Shown one piece after another: positions 23,901-37,800 of a stretch of DNA of 64,000 nucleotides. Position 1 is the stretch's first letter, and every line of letters begins with the position of its first letter. Below the pieces are notes generated by a model. That model searched no databases and was not told the DNA's origin. It saw nothing but the letters and a program-made list of their open reading frames with translations. Source of the DNA: Bimastos eiseni (taxonomy: Eukaryota; Annelida; Clitellata; Crassiclitellata; Lumbricidae); contig OY365817.1 of the NCBI GenBank assembly GCA_959347315.1, forward strand, positions 5,066,643 to 5,130,642, given 5' to 3'. The translations under genes and the position numbers were made by a program.

Positions 23901-26900
23901 TATTTGATTATTCTATCAGATTCGCGATTAACAATAGTTTTTAGGCCTCATTGAAGGCCTAAGGTGCATTACTCATCTCGCCGCCTAGGATACTCTGTAC
24001 CTGAAAAACCAACCTCCATTTGGTGTATCGGACAAAATTGAGGCTGGCCAATGAGATAAGAGATAGTCTATTGAGCAGGAACTTAATTAGATTAGAACAG
24101 TCCTTTTCTTCTTCAATTCACGCCATTCGTGCTCTTCCACGCTCATCGAACCAAGCGAAAGAAGATCCATTTCAGCTTTCAGAGCGAGTATTTTGACAGT
24201 TTCATATTCATTGTGTATTATATATGAGGTAAATCATTTTATTGCATGTGAGGAGATTAATTGGCAAAATAAACAGTAACACTGATGAGAGAAACTTAGA
24301 CTGCGATATAATATTATGTGTTTCAGATTGTTCCTAAATAACTATATGAGTATGATCACTTCGACCGACCTTCAAGACCACCTGCAGATCCACGCCAACG
24401 GAACATGTCGAACCCCAGGACTCAACTGCATTAATGTAAAAATTTAGCAGTAATAGTCAGTCTTTCCTTTTTTCATTCACAGTCTAATTCATTATATCTT
24501 GTGTTCTTTCGTTCCATTATTCCTTTCTCCCTAACCGTCAGTCTCTCGTTTCAATCGGCCTCTTTCCTTACGTTCATATTATGCATGACCCTTGATCCTT
24601 CTTTCCTTTACTTACTGCGTCCTCTCCTTCGTTCCACTTCATTTAGACATTACGACGCGCGCACATGCATGGCAACACACGAACATAAATTCCTATTTAC
24701 AAGTGTGCACACACACACATATATATATATATAAATATACATATATATGTATATATACATATGTTAGTCTTGACGTTAACACCAAGTTTCATAATTATGC
24801 TGTGTAGGTCTTCGACTACAGTGCCATAATGACTCACATCGAAGAGCTAGCTAGCAGGAACCTAAGCGTCTGGCTCGATACGACGGCAAATTACGCCACT
24901 TATTCCGCTGCCGGGGTCAGTAAGCGTTTTATGGAGAAACATTAAAGCACACGAATAATAAAGAGATGATGTTGCCATTCAGTAAAATAGCATGTGCTAA
25001 AAATACACAGAGAATGGTAGAAAGGATATTGCAAACGGCGAAACATACCCGAAAAGATGGTAGAAATAAATGTAATTAACTGAATTAGAAAATGTGCTGA
25101 CAGGTTGAGTCCATTCGTGCTTATAATTTTGCTATCTAGTTATTGGCCTGAGACGTTATTTGGTAGGCCTATATGCCTGAATAAAATCAACGCCAAAGAT
25201 GAATTCACGGATGATATTGACGTTTACTCCAAGTACATTTGCAATTCTAATGTTTATAGTTTTTTTTTACAAACACTCACTACTGTAATTTTACCTATTC
25301 CAATTTAAGCGTTACTAGTTTTGTGATTATTACCATTCTTGGAATACGAATTATACAATCGTTCGCAGCTTTACTCACAAATTTTACCTAATAAAGAATA
25401 ACAATTTTATCATTTCAAATTTTATTTTATCAATTGGAAATTGATAGTTTGCAATGGGAATACTGCAATTTCGCGAATTACTAGCTTGTCGCTCATTTTT
25501 CAACTTAGCCACACGCATTACTACTAGTTGCGCTATTTGCAATTACATGTAGGCTGTGTAATTATCTCCTTGCAATTTCATTGCTCACAGCGTTGTCGTT
25601 ACAATTTCTTATACATGGCTTTCTAGCAATAAGTTACCATTTCAAGAATTTTCATCTGCAGTTTTGACAGTTTGAATTTGTATTCTTCTTTTGCAGATTT
25701 AAAAAGTATTCCTAATTTTCATTTGTATTTTTCCATTTTTAATTTTAAAACGGTACCTTCTGAAACCTTAAAAGCTCGTCATCTTGAATGTTAATGTTGG
25801 TAATTTACAATGTTGCCATTGCAATGCTGCATATTTAGATGTCGTTATAAATTGGTCCGTCGGTTTTCGCTCAATGGACGAAAGGGTTTCGGAATGCGAG
25901 AATATTGTATCGATAGACATCGCTTGAAACGACAGTTTTAACGTGATGACCGGACAAAGGAAACTATATCGTTGTAAAGAAGCGTGTTCCAATGGCTGAA
26001 CAAAATCAAATTGTTTTCATCGATCTGAAGAGGGGAAAAGAGAGACGCTGTGTTTCCATTCAGCTTAAACTTATCTATGAATGAAATGGAATCTCAGTGA
26101 TGTGTACATATATTATATCGATTGCACTTGCATAGGCTACATGATGCATGAATAAACTCCTTGTATACGTTAACTTACACCGACTGTTTAGAGCCTTACA
26201 TAAAGATGTTGCTTCTGAATTGAAATGCAGATAAGGAGACTGGTCCTTCGTTCGCCCATTGCTCTCATGAAGTCCATCAAGAACCCTGTGGAAAAAGTAA
26301 AGTTCGCCGAATGCATTGTGAGTTTCATATGCAAATTGATATCTGGAGCGAAACTAACTTGTGGGTGTAGCGATGTTGAGGTTCCACGTGAAGACAAGTA
26401 AGTTATTTAAATGTAGCCTAATGAAGCCTTGACCAACCAAATTATTAGTTCATATAATTATGTAGCGTCTTTATAGAGAACTAAATTAGCTGTAGGGCTC
26501 ATTTGAAGAATTGCCAACCGTTCTCAGTGCGCATATTCTTTAATACCCCGCTTACAAACACACAGTGGGACATACGATAAGAAGTACATGCAAAAGAAGC
26601 AGAGAATAATTGAATTGATGAATTGCCAAAAGTCACCTGTGTGGCATCCTACTTATGAATTCCTTTCCTGCCAACCTATTAGCGCAATAAATAACAACAA
26701 TTCAACAGACTTGAAGAAAATATACCAAAGTACATGTATTGCACAGTATTTCAATACTTACATAGACATATACGAAATTATTATAGGTATGAATTGGTTA
26801 CTCGTAGACAATGGTTTGCTATACGTTTTTTATTAGTTTTATTCATGATTACTATGCACCTTTCACAATATCATGAATTATTCATAAAGGATCAGATTGA

Positions 26901-28203
26901 AAGGATTTTTCGACAACTTCGCGCTCTGAACAAAGCAACGGGGTTCAGATTGTATGTCAGCAGTGCCCATAGGAATGCAGTCTAGCTTCTGTGTGTAGAA
27001 ATAGCTCAGAAGAATCTACGTTGCTGCTGATAATCTACACTGTTAGCGATAGGTCTAATGGTCAAGAAAGTTGAATTATAGCGTACACCTGATATATGTA
27101 TTTTATGTGTGTAGATGCGAGACTCGGCGGCATTAGTCGAGTTCTTGGCCTTTCTAGAAAAGGAGGTCAGTTCTGAATATTGCTATTGCTCTTAGTAAAC
27201 AATAAATTGGCGTTTAACTTTAGTTTAACATCAGTTGACTTTTTAAGCCATTATTGATGTACTGACGCATATGTTGTGTTGAAGCGCACTTAAATACTAC
27301 TTTAAAATAAGTCTAGTATTTAACTGAAAGTTATTGTGTCAAGCATATATATGGTTTGGTAATATAATTAATAACTAATATATTATGTGAAATTGCAAAT
27401 TTAAACAAGCATCATACATTGATGTCTTTTCTGGCATAAGATGTTGTTAGTCAGTTTGGTTGCTTTGATTTATAATACAATACAATACAACTCGGCATTT
27501 TTAACGCGCTTTATCACGACAAGCACGCACACGTCTCGACGACGCAACTGCAGTTGTACTACAGAGCAATTGTGTGCGAGGGACTTGCTCAAGGTCCCTA
27601 CACAGTGACTCCCCGGACGAGGGTTGAACCCGCTCACTCAGCGCACACTGAACGCTACGTGCTGACCGTTCTAACCAATCGACCACCATGATACAATACA
27701 ATACAACTATGGGTGTTGTTCTACTGTGAAAAGTGACGAGCATAGTAGTTACCAATTTGTTTGGCTCTTTTCTTGCAAGCCACCCATTATGCTTCCCATC
27801 TGATAAGAGAAGACGAAAAATGTCACCAATTAACAGAGCCACGACATTCAAAATAGATTAATGTGGTTGGCGAAGAAAGGAGAGGAAAGGTGAGTCATGG
27901 AATTCATAGGGAGGACGCTAAGTCAATCACTCAGTCAAAAATACTTGCTATAGCGCCCCTTAGAGATATCTACTCAGAGGCGCACCAGCCTCTTGGCCTA
28001 ACCCTCGGCTGAAAAGGACAGTTTGTGAGGACAAGATGATGAGTTCTTAGGTAGGAGGCGGAGCTCTGTGGGAAATCCATTCCAGATGGTAGGTCCCACG
28101 ACCGAGAAACCCCGATGCTGCATTAGGGAAGTGCATGCAATAGGGACGATCAGGTGATCGAGGCATCCGTGAATTGGAAGGTTAGGTTGCTTCAATTGAA
28201 CAA

Positions 28204-28274
<71 letters not shown>

Positions 28275-28377
28275 ACTCGGTCTGAATCGCTCTGTCTCTA
28301 CGTCTCTCTCCGTCCCTCTCTGTCTGTCTCTCTGTCTCTGTCTTTCTTTTCTCTCTCTCTCTCTCTTTCTCTCCCTC

Positions 28378-28424
<47 letters not shown>

Positions 28425-28818
28425 CTCTCTCTCTCTCTCTCTCTCTTTATCTCTCTCTCAATGGTCCAAGTCCCTATCTGATTCGGTCTGAATCGCTCTG
28501 TCTGTCTGTCTCTCTCTCTCTAATTCGGTATGAGTCCCTGTCTGTCTCTCTGTCTCTTCCTTGAGCGTAATTCAACTTTCAATTGTATCATATATCCAGA
28601 TTGCCGTGGGCAGACCATGGACGGAATGCACAGCCGCCGATAAACTGCAGGAGATAAGAAGGTATGAATTAGGGTAACAGGACAATTGCCCCCGGACAAT
28701 TACCCCCGGACAATTACATCCCACACAAATAAATCCCCCGGACAATTACCCCCCGATGCAAATAACCCCCCGGACAATAACCCCCGAATAGTATAAGGGT
28801 AAGATGCGACACACATAC

Positions 28819-28890
<72 letters not shown>

Positions 28891-31800
28891 ATCAACATTT
28901 ATTTGGCAATCCAATAAACAAAACAGAAATTAATGACAATTATTACAAATTTTACAATTGTTATCGGATCGTCCGGGAGACCCAATTAGGGATCGGAAGA
29001 TCCCTCTAGTTAGGGCCACCTGGAATGTTCGAAGTAAAAATAAGGGATTGCACCAAGTTTTGTACTATTGCAAGATTGCACAAAAGCAGTTCTTTATAAA
29101 ATATTAACTGAAAGCTTAACTAGACTTAATGAATAACATAGGCATCCAAGTCACAGTTGTTGATTCAAAGCATAATAGTTGGCCCTTTATTAGCACATTG
29201 CAACAACGCCAGCCTTAGGACCACAAAGCGGAATAACCCTAACCAAGGTCACTGTATCTCTCATACGATAGTTGGCCCATTATTAGCACATCGCAACAAC
29301 GGAAAAATTAGGACTATAAAGCAGAGTAATTTTACCTAAGGTCACTGTATCTCTCATCCATGTTCATTCATTATGGCCTCCCTCCACTTAGACCTGAACT
29401 GGTACAGATTTGGAATTAGGCGCAATGGAAGTGGGATGTCATTCTAAATCTTAGGCCCTGTGCATTTTATAGATGCGAGCCTAATGTTCGTCCTCGCATA
29501 AGGGATGTAGAAAGTGGGGTTCCCTCTTGATAAAAGATAATGGCTACCTTGGTGAAGAGGAAAATAATCTAGAAATTGGCTGAGTAATAAATTGCGGGAG
29601 TATTGGTACCTGAAGATTCCAATTTGTAGTGTCCGAATTTGTTCAATTTTTAGTATATTTCTGTTTTTGAATTCAAGTCCTGTGTGCGCACCATATGGTA
29701 TGTTTGCTACAAATCTGATTGCTTTTTTCTGTAAAATACTCACTTTCTGTAAATTTGATTTGTAAGCAGAGGCCCAAACTATATTGCCATATATTAAATA
29801 TGGGCAAATGAGAGTGTGATATAGGGTTGTGCGGGACTTAGCCAGAAGCACCTTGGATATTCTAGAGACTATTCCGATACTTTAGGCAACTTTAAGTGAT
29901 ATTGCAGATATGTGATTAGTCCACGATAAGTGCTGATCTACAACAATTCCCAAAAATTTAGCGGAAGAAACTTGGGTGATTGGTGTTTCCAGAATTCTAA
30001 TAGTTGGTGAATGCTCAGGTGGAGGCTTTCTGTATGATCTAAACAATATAAAGTTGGTTTTATCTATGTTAAGGGCTAGTCTATTAGCTATGAACCATTC
30101 TGCCATCTTATCTAGTTCAATGTTTGTTTGGCTAATCAGGGTTTCAAGGCAGGAATGGGAATGAAATATATTAGTGTCATCAGCAAAAAGGATAGCAAAT
30201 AAAGCCGGAGCTACATTTGGAAGGTCATTAATATAGAGGATGAATAATAATGGTCCCAGGATAGACCCTTGGGGGACCCCATAATTTATGGTTAATAGAC
30301 CAGAAGAGGTGTTATTACAGCGCATTGAATGTTGCCTATCAAACAGGTAGCTTCTAAACCAATTTAGTTGCGTGCTTCTTATCCCGTATATGGATAATTT
30401 CTTAAGAAGAATATCATGGTTTATAGTGTCGAAGGCTTTAGCCAAGTCCAGGAAAATTCCAATGGAATATTCGTTATTGTCTACGGCAGCTGATATTTTA
30501 TCCTGCATGTTGAGTAAAGGCATGAAAGTTGAGTGACCAGAGCGAAACCCGTACTGAGCAACATAATTATAGAAGATCCGATTTTGCAATAAAATTATTA
30601 AGGCGTTCATGCATTGCTTTTTCGTATAATTTCGAGAATATAGGCAAAACTGAGACTGGTCTATAATTAGAGGCACTATCTCTTAGGCCTTTCTTAAAAA
30701 TTGGGACCACTTTCGCAATTTTTAAGGCTTCTGGGAAAGTTCCCGATTTAAATTAACAATTTATAAGTTCTGCCAAAATGACCGATAGGCTTGTAATAGC
30801 AACAGAGGGATCAATATCATCAACTCCTCTAGATTTGGAAAGTTTGAGACTCTTTCACAACCGTATCAATTCATTCGAAGATGTTTCGGTTAGTCCGAAT
30901 GATTCATTTCTGAAGGGAGCCATATATTTTTCTATGGGTGAGGTAGATTCGGGAATTAGTGAAGCCAGTGAGTGCGCTATATTGGCAAAATAATTATTAA
31001 ATTCTGTAGCAATTTGCGTCGGATCGTTAGTTGATACACCGTCTATTTTTAGCGACTTAACATTTTTGTGCTCAGCGTCAACTCCGTTGTTCAGCAGAGA
31101 TCTGAGAATTTTCCATGTCTTTTTAAAGTCGTGGCTATGCTTAAAAAATTCCTTTCCGCTGAAAGCCTAATTTTCTTGAAGTTATTTCTATATCTATTAT
31201 ATTTAATCTTATTTGCCTCTGTTGGATGTTTAACATATCTCAATTGCAATTTCGATTTGGTGGCACAAGACTTTAAAAGACCTGGTGTCGTCCAGGTTTT
31301 TTTGGCAATGCTCGCTTGTTTTGGTTAATCCTTTTGAGAGGAAATGCCCTGTTATATTCTCTGGTGTAGTTATCCATGAATAAATTATATGCCTTATCAG
31401 CATCTAAATCTTTGCAAGCAGATAAGGTCTGTGTCCAGTCTTGCTGAGATAGAGAAGTAAGAATTAAATCAGTGGCCGCGGATGTAAAGCTTCTTCGGGT
31501 TCGACTGATTGAATAAGGCGGGGTCACAAGGGTATAGCCAAATGTCGCTGATATGGGAAGATGGTCCGAAATGTCTGATGTTATTATTGACGATCCTATT
31601 ATTTTATTCCACATGTTAGTGAAAATATTGTCTACATGCGTGGCGGTTTATTCTGTTACACTGGTGGGTTTCGTAATCACAGAGAGGAGGTGGTGAGACA
31701 GTAAGCAGTTGAAGAATTCTTCTGTTGGTTTAAGCTAGCTACTTTTTTAGAAGATCTAGGTTAAAATCTCCAATTAATAGTTGCTCCTTAGATTTACCTT

Positions 31801-34800
31801 TTATTTTATTTTGTTTAACATACTGCGACAATTTAGATGCATGATAGAAAATTGCTCACACATTTGATGAAACTCCTGGGTTATGGATTGGGTTATACAA
31901 CAGTTAGGGGTGCAAGGCAGATCTTTGAAAAAGTTGCGGTCAGGGTCTAGATCAGTATAGTTTGCCAGGCAATGGGTCTCGGACTCTTCATTGAAGAGAG
32001 ACTGATTCAAATCATTGGAATGGTGTAGTAGTGTATCTGCCAGTACATTTAAGCTGGTGCTTGGGGACCAAAGTTCATGGTCTATATGCGGATTATTAGG
32101 GAAGGTCTTAATTGAGTGGACCGGTGTTCTATCGTTGGAGCCTAGGATACACATATTTGTAGCACAAAGCTGTGGATTGGTCGTTGTTGCATTTTTATCA
32201 AATGCCTCCATTTTTCCCATCAGAGCCTCGTTCACGTCTTCCAGACTTTTTACTCTTGAGGCTAACTCTTGATGCTGAGTGACGTTCTCGTTCGTCGCTG
32301 AACTTTCGATGATTTTATCTAATTTGCTGTTGAGGGGTTCTGTGAAGACCTCAAGTTTTTTGTCGAGTTTTTTGTCCAGTAGAGCGTCGATGGCTGGGGA
32401 GAGCATCTTTAAAATTTTCTCAAAGAAAATTTCGGCCGCTTGTTCATCCTTCAACAATTCCAGTAAGTCCTCCGACTTGAATCCCTTTTTAGCCATGTTT
32501 CCAACAGTTACACGGTTACACGTACAACAAGAAGCAGTTTATGCGGGTTGCAACGAATAGCAGAAACGTGAGAATCGAGGAGAACGACGATCTTACTCTT
32601 TCGAGCCGGGTCGATCAGTTGGGCGTACACTATACTCTAGGTATGTAGTTACAGTGGCTTCCCATCCCTCTTCACCGCCCAAGTCGACCTCAACTAATTT
32701 GCAACGAATTTTTTAGTTATATCCAAGTAATATTTTACCGCTTTCGGTTTAATCCATGATCCAGAGAATGTTTCCTCCAATGCTGCCCATTTTCAGCAAA
32801 CTCTGCAGTCAAAATCCGCCAAAAAAGGAAGATTGTTGTCGAGCGGCCCACATACGACTAATTCAGATGGCGGCCATATATGTCTATATATATATATATC
32901 CATAGATACATGTATACGTACATATATGCATGCATCTGGGTATGCAAGTATGCATCTATGTATGTATGTTTGTATAAATACATGCATACGTATACATTTA
33001 TATATATATACATAAATCATAAGTGCATACGTACATACATACATACATGTATGCATGCATATGTATGCTTGCATGTATGTATGTATGTCTGTATGTATAT
33101 ATGAATGTATGTATGTTTTTATGCATGTATACATATATTTAAATGTATACATACATGCATGCATACGTACATTCATACATACATGCAATCATACATACAT
33201 AAGTACACACATGCATACATACATGCATATGTACATACATGCATGCATACATACATACGTACGTACATACATACATCCATGCATTCATACATACATACAT
33301 GTATGCAGGCATGTACGTATGCATGTATGTGTGTACATATGTATATATATCTATTTAGCTCACACGACTTATGTTCTGACCTTTCTCATTCTGCTCTCAC
33401 AGTTGGTTAATATGCATCCACAGATTCTACACATCAGTAGAAATTATTTCAATTCGCATTATCCTTGCGACATTTTCATAGTCAACCAATTACTGTCTTC
33501 TGTGTTCGGTGGCTATTCTTTACTCTTATTCTTTCTTCGTATGATTACCGTCTCCATGCTGAGGATATGCAGTTATGTTTTCAATCACATCGTTCTTCTA
33601 CTAATTATTTATCCTTACATAACTGTTTCGGATATCAGTTTGATGATCAGACTGGATGGCTTGGTTATCGCGTTTCTCACTTATCGGATTTTGACTGAAC
33701 TTCTCTGCAAGATCATAATTATTATAATTATAGATTTCACGACGACCTCTTTCGAAGCGATCAACGACTGATGCTCTATGTAGTCTTATGATGAATTTAT
33801 TTGTAGAAGTCATTCAGTCATAGATTCGTTGTGCTTTCAAATTATTCAACTGGTCATTGGTGGTTCTTCTTAAGTCTGTAATGATCGCTGCCTGTTTCCT
33901 TCTATGTTTTCCAGCACATATCCAAATTACAGAGGTCTTAGTTTCGATACCATCTCTGCCGTCGGACCTCACGCAGCCATCATTCACTACCGTCCAGATC
34001 GATCGAGTAATGATACAAACAGCCCCATCAACACTCAGGATGTGTATCTGCTCGACTCTGGCGGACAATATCTGTAAGTCAATTATCTCCTTTGACAAGG
34101 CCTACTGTTATGGTGACTAGGCCTATTGTATGTTCCTCTTTCTTCTCAGTGTCATTACACGCGTTCGTTTAGTAGATTCTTAAATGATTTCCGTTGCGTG
34201 AACTGTTGTAGCGATGGTTCAACAGACGTCACTAGAACACTACACTACGGTACACCAAGTGCAATAGTCAAGGTTAGAAGCACGATTAAGATGCTTTCTT
34301 TCATCCGGTTAGATTTGATTTGATTTGTCTGGATTGATTTTGATTGGACTGATCTGATCTCTAAGCTCGACTCAATTAGATCAAGATTTCAGATTGAGTC
34401 AGAGTTGGTTTGATTAGACTAGGTGTTAATTATCACTGGTCTTTGAGCGTAGTTTCATTCGTGGGTATCACTGAGTTTTTAATTTATCAGAACGACGAAA
34501 TCGAAACCAATTTCTGTCACTCTGTGACCCATTGGAACAACCATTGACACATGCTGCTATGTTAACAGGTGGTAAGTCGACCATATTAGTCATCATTTGA
34601 ACGACCGCATTCTATCGTCCGGTTTTGAATAATTCACAATTTTGAACAAATCAACACGCTCACTTGCTCTAAAATAAGGCCCTATAAAAACTTAGATGCA
34701 ACATACATACCAAACATTCATGCGCACATAAAATGATACAAGTACATACAGGGTGGGCCAGCATAAATGGTCCAACTTTGCAGGGAAATAACTCCACCAA

Positions 34801-37800
34801 TATTTGGAAGTTATATTAATAATGCACCAAATTAAAGGTATATTACTCTATTAGTAATATTCAAAAACATTGGTTATTGCATCTTTAACCTACATGACGC
34901 AAATCGTGACATAACAAAAGTCAGTAAATCAAAAAAATGAAACCCTATAGTCAGTCATATTGTACTAAACAGCAATCTTAATAGACCTAATTAACTTGGA
35001 GATTGGAGATAGTTGGTTGTACCCTGGTCATCGTCTTGACTGCAAAGTAACTCGGAGTTTCGGACACACGAGCAATGTTAGCGGGTGTGCGCGCCGTGCG
35101 TTTACACCGATTCCCTGCTAATTGTTCAAACTGAAATATTCTTACTAATTTCTGATTGGACGCGTTTTACATTATTTGGGGTATTGTTTAGGAGGCGTAT
35201 ACAAGAGTTCTGATGGGAAGTATTGATCTTTCTGAAACCATTTGGCCATTTGGTCTCTACGGTAAGTCTTTCGTCTATGAAAAAATTGTAGCTAGTCAAG
35301 TAATTAAATACCTTAATGCTAATGGTTGGCTCCCTGCTTAGCAGTCTGGGTTTTGCAGGGATCACTCGACAGAGACCCTTCTAATCCGCTTGCTAGCTGA
35401 CATCTATGGTGCCATAGATTACCCTTTTGGCTCTGTTTGATGTTAGTGCCGCCTAGAGTTGATACCTTTGAAAAGAGATCTTTCATCATGCGTATGTTAT
35501 TTGACTTTGTTTGAAATTGTAAGCTATTATGCATTTGCTGGTAGTCTAATACAGAATATTCTTACTCACTTAAATTACACTACACACATGAAACTTATAT
35601 TTTTAGACACACATTGAACTGCGTTATCCAAATTTCTGTGTATATGAGACTAAAGGACTGGTTTGTTAGAATCCTATTGCTGACACATTTTGTCTGTTTG
35701 CTATTTCTGATAGCGTTGGTATGTTTGTCGAGAATACTTTCAATACCAGAATGTTCTTTGACCTTGTTTAAATGTGACACTATTGTTTAAACATTTTGTA
35801 AGCTATTGTGCGTTTGCTTGTAGTCTAATAAAGAATATTCTTACTTACTTACTTATTTACTTTGACTCTGTCGATCACGACATTCTGTTACTCCGCCTTT
35901 CTACGTCCTTTGGCCTTGCTAGCAAACCTATTGACTAGATCCGTTCCTTTCAATGTGACCACACTTACTGTGTTGTATCCGGGTCGACTAGGTGCCAGTG
36001 GGCTCCAGCACCATTTGGGCTACCCCAGGGTTCTGCACTAGGTCCATTACTGTACATCCTGTACACGTATGAAATCGGACTTCTCTTGTCTTCCTGTGGT
36101 GTTTTGAACCAAATTTATGCAGACGACACCCAGGCTTATGTTCACTGTCTTGCGGCAAATGCGGTCGCTGCCCACTCAATACAGTTTGTATATAGACTCC
36201 CTTGGTGGCTGGATGTCGTCAAATCGGCTTCGACTGAACCCATCGAAAACGCAACTTATCTGGCTTGGCACCAGACAGCAGCTGACGAAAATTAATCTCT
36301 GTACCCTCTCTACCCAGTTTCCCCTCTTCACTTTCTCCGCCTCTGTTCGGGATTTAGGGGTCACTCTTGACCAAGAACTCACCTTTGCTCAACATGTCAA
36401 TAATATCTCTCGAAGTTGCTTTTACCAGCTTCGCCAATTGCGAGTAATATCTCGCTCTCTTACCCTCAGCGCCGCAGATACTCTGGTTCATGCCTTTGTT
36501 ACCAGTCGCCTTGACTATTGCTCCTCAATATATGCTGGCCTCCCCAAGTTCGGATTGGGCGTTTGGAGCGGTTGCGTTGGCCGCCCGACTGATCGGTGGG
36601 ATTTCCAAAACAGGTCAAGTATCAGAGTAGGCCTACGTGCGGGATGTCCTGCACTGGTTGCCTCTACCCCTGCGCATCTTAGTTAGGGTATCTGCCTTAG
36701 TTTGGCGCTGCCTTGGCGGTACTGCGTCTGCTTATTTGCAGAAGCTATGTCGCCCTATCACTGCCAGTAGTGGTCGACGACCACTTCGCTCTGCATTTCA
36801 TGGCGTCCCTTTTGCACGCACTTCCATAATGCAGAATCTGGCTTTCTCGGTCGTGGGACCTACAATCTGGAATGGACTTCCATAGAGCTCCGTCTCCTAC
36901 CTAAAAACTCATCATCTTCATTTTACGCCTCTCTTAAGACTGTCCTTTTCAGCCGATTATTAGGCCGGGAACGCCTCTGAGTAGATATCTTGAAGGGGCG
37001 CTATATCAAGTATTTTTGATTTAGTTGATTGACATCTTCTCTCTCTCTCTTTCTCTCTAGAAGTCTCTTCTTGCCTTAATAATGCTGTGTCGCTTTTTGT
37101 CGGTCTCAGACCTTGAACTCAAAAGGCTGCAATTGACGTGTGCAGAACACGCGAGTAGGCGTAGTGCGGCTTGTCCCACTACGATAATTCCCCTCGATCC
37201 TACTCCACCAGCTGCATTGGTTTCCTACTGAATTCTGAATAAAATTTGAGTCGGTTTGCTTGAACTATCGGTGCACCAGCACATGTTTGATAAAGGGTGA
37301 CGTCGTTTGATATAGGATGACGTCGTTTGGTGTAATATTACGTCGTTTGATATAGGATGACGTCGTTTGATATAGGATGACGTCGTTTGATATAGGATGA
37401 CGTCGTTTGGTGTAATATTACGTCGTTTGATATAGGATGACGTCGTTTGATATAGGATGACGTCGTTTGATATAGGATGACGTCGTTTGATATAAGATGA
37501 CGTCGTTTGATATAGGATGACGTCGTTTGGTGTAATATTACGTCGTTTGATAAAGGATGACGTCGTTTGATATAGGATGACGTCGTTTGATATGGGATGA
37601 CGTCGTTCGATATAGGATGACGTGCCGATAATAATTGTTGTTTGGTCTTACAATCTAGGAAGCGATTTCGATGCAATTGCAAGAGCTCCTCTCTGGAAGA
37701 ATGGCTGGGATTACAACCACGGAACCGGTCATGGAATCGGATATTTCCTCAGCGTTCACGAAGGTATGGATGACTAAACGCATCTTCTGTTCTACACAAA

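Larger units (their letters stand above)
28889..32640 (-). mobile_element. CR1/Jockey-superfamily LINE, degenerate, antisense in intron 14
   Basis: From right to left: an N-terminal coiled-coil-like frame with the start of an endonuclease domain, an endonuclease remainder, a reverse transcriptase, and a C-terminal domain. A 3' UTR then ends in ttgattgatatat, next to the AT microsatellite. Stops and frameshifts, plus loss of the middle of the endonuclease, show it is dead. The 5' boundary near 32640 is a guess. Confidence 0.85.

Noticed and set aside
29976..30164. Sense frames within the antisense LINE
   Set aside because: They are complements of the reverse transcriptase domain.
33055..33771. 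238-codon + strand frame rich in His, Met, Tyr and Cys
   Set aside because: More than a third of it is the ATGT/ACAT repeat; the rest resembles no family and runs into exon-free intron.
34489..34570. Possible exon between exons 16 and 17 (good acceptor and gtggta donor)
   Set aside because: No frame resembles the expected TRVL.G.I.L block, and the phase-0 frame has a stop. The sequence at 35192-35261 fits perfectly instead.
37287..37624. CRISPR-like regular array
   Set aside because: Units are contiguous 20-base repeats with no spacers, in a eukaryotic intron.
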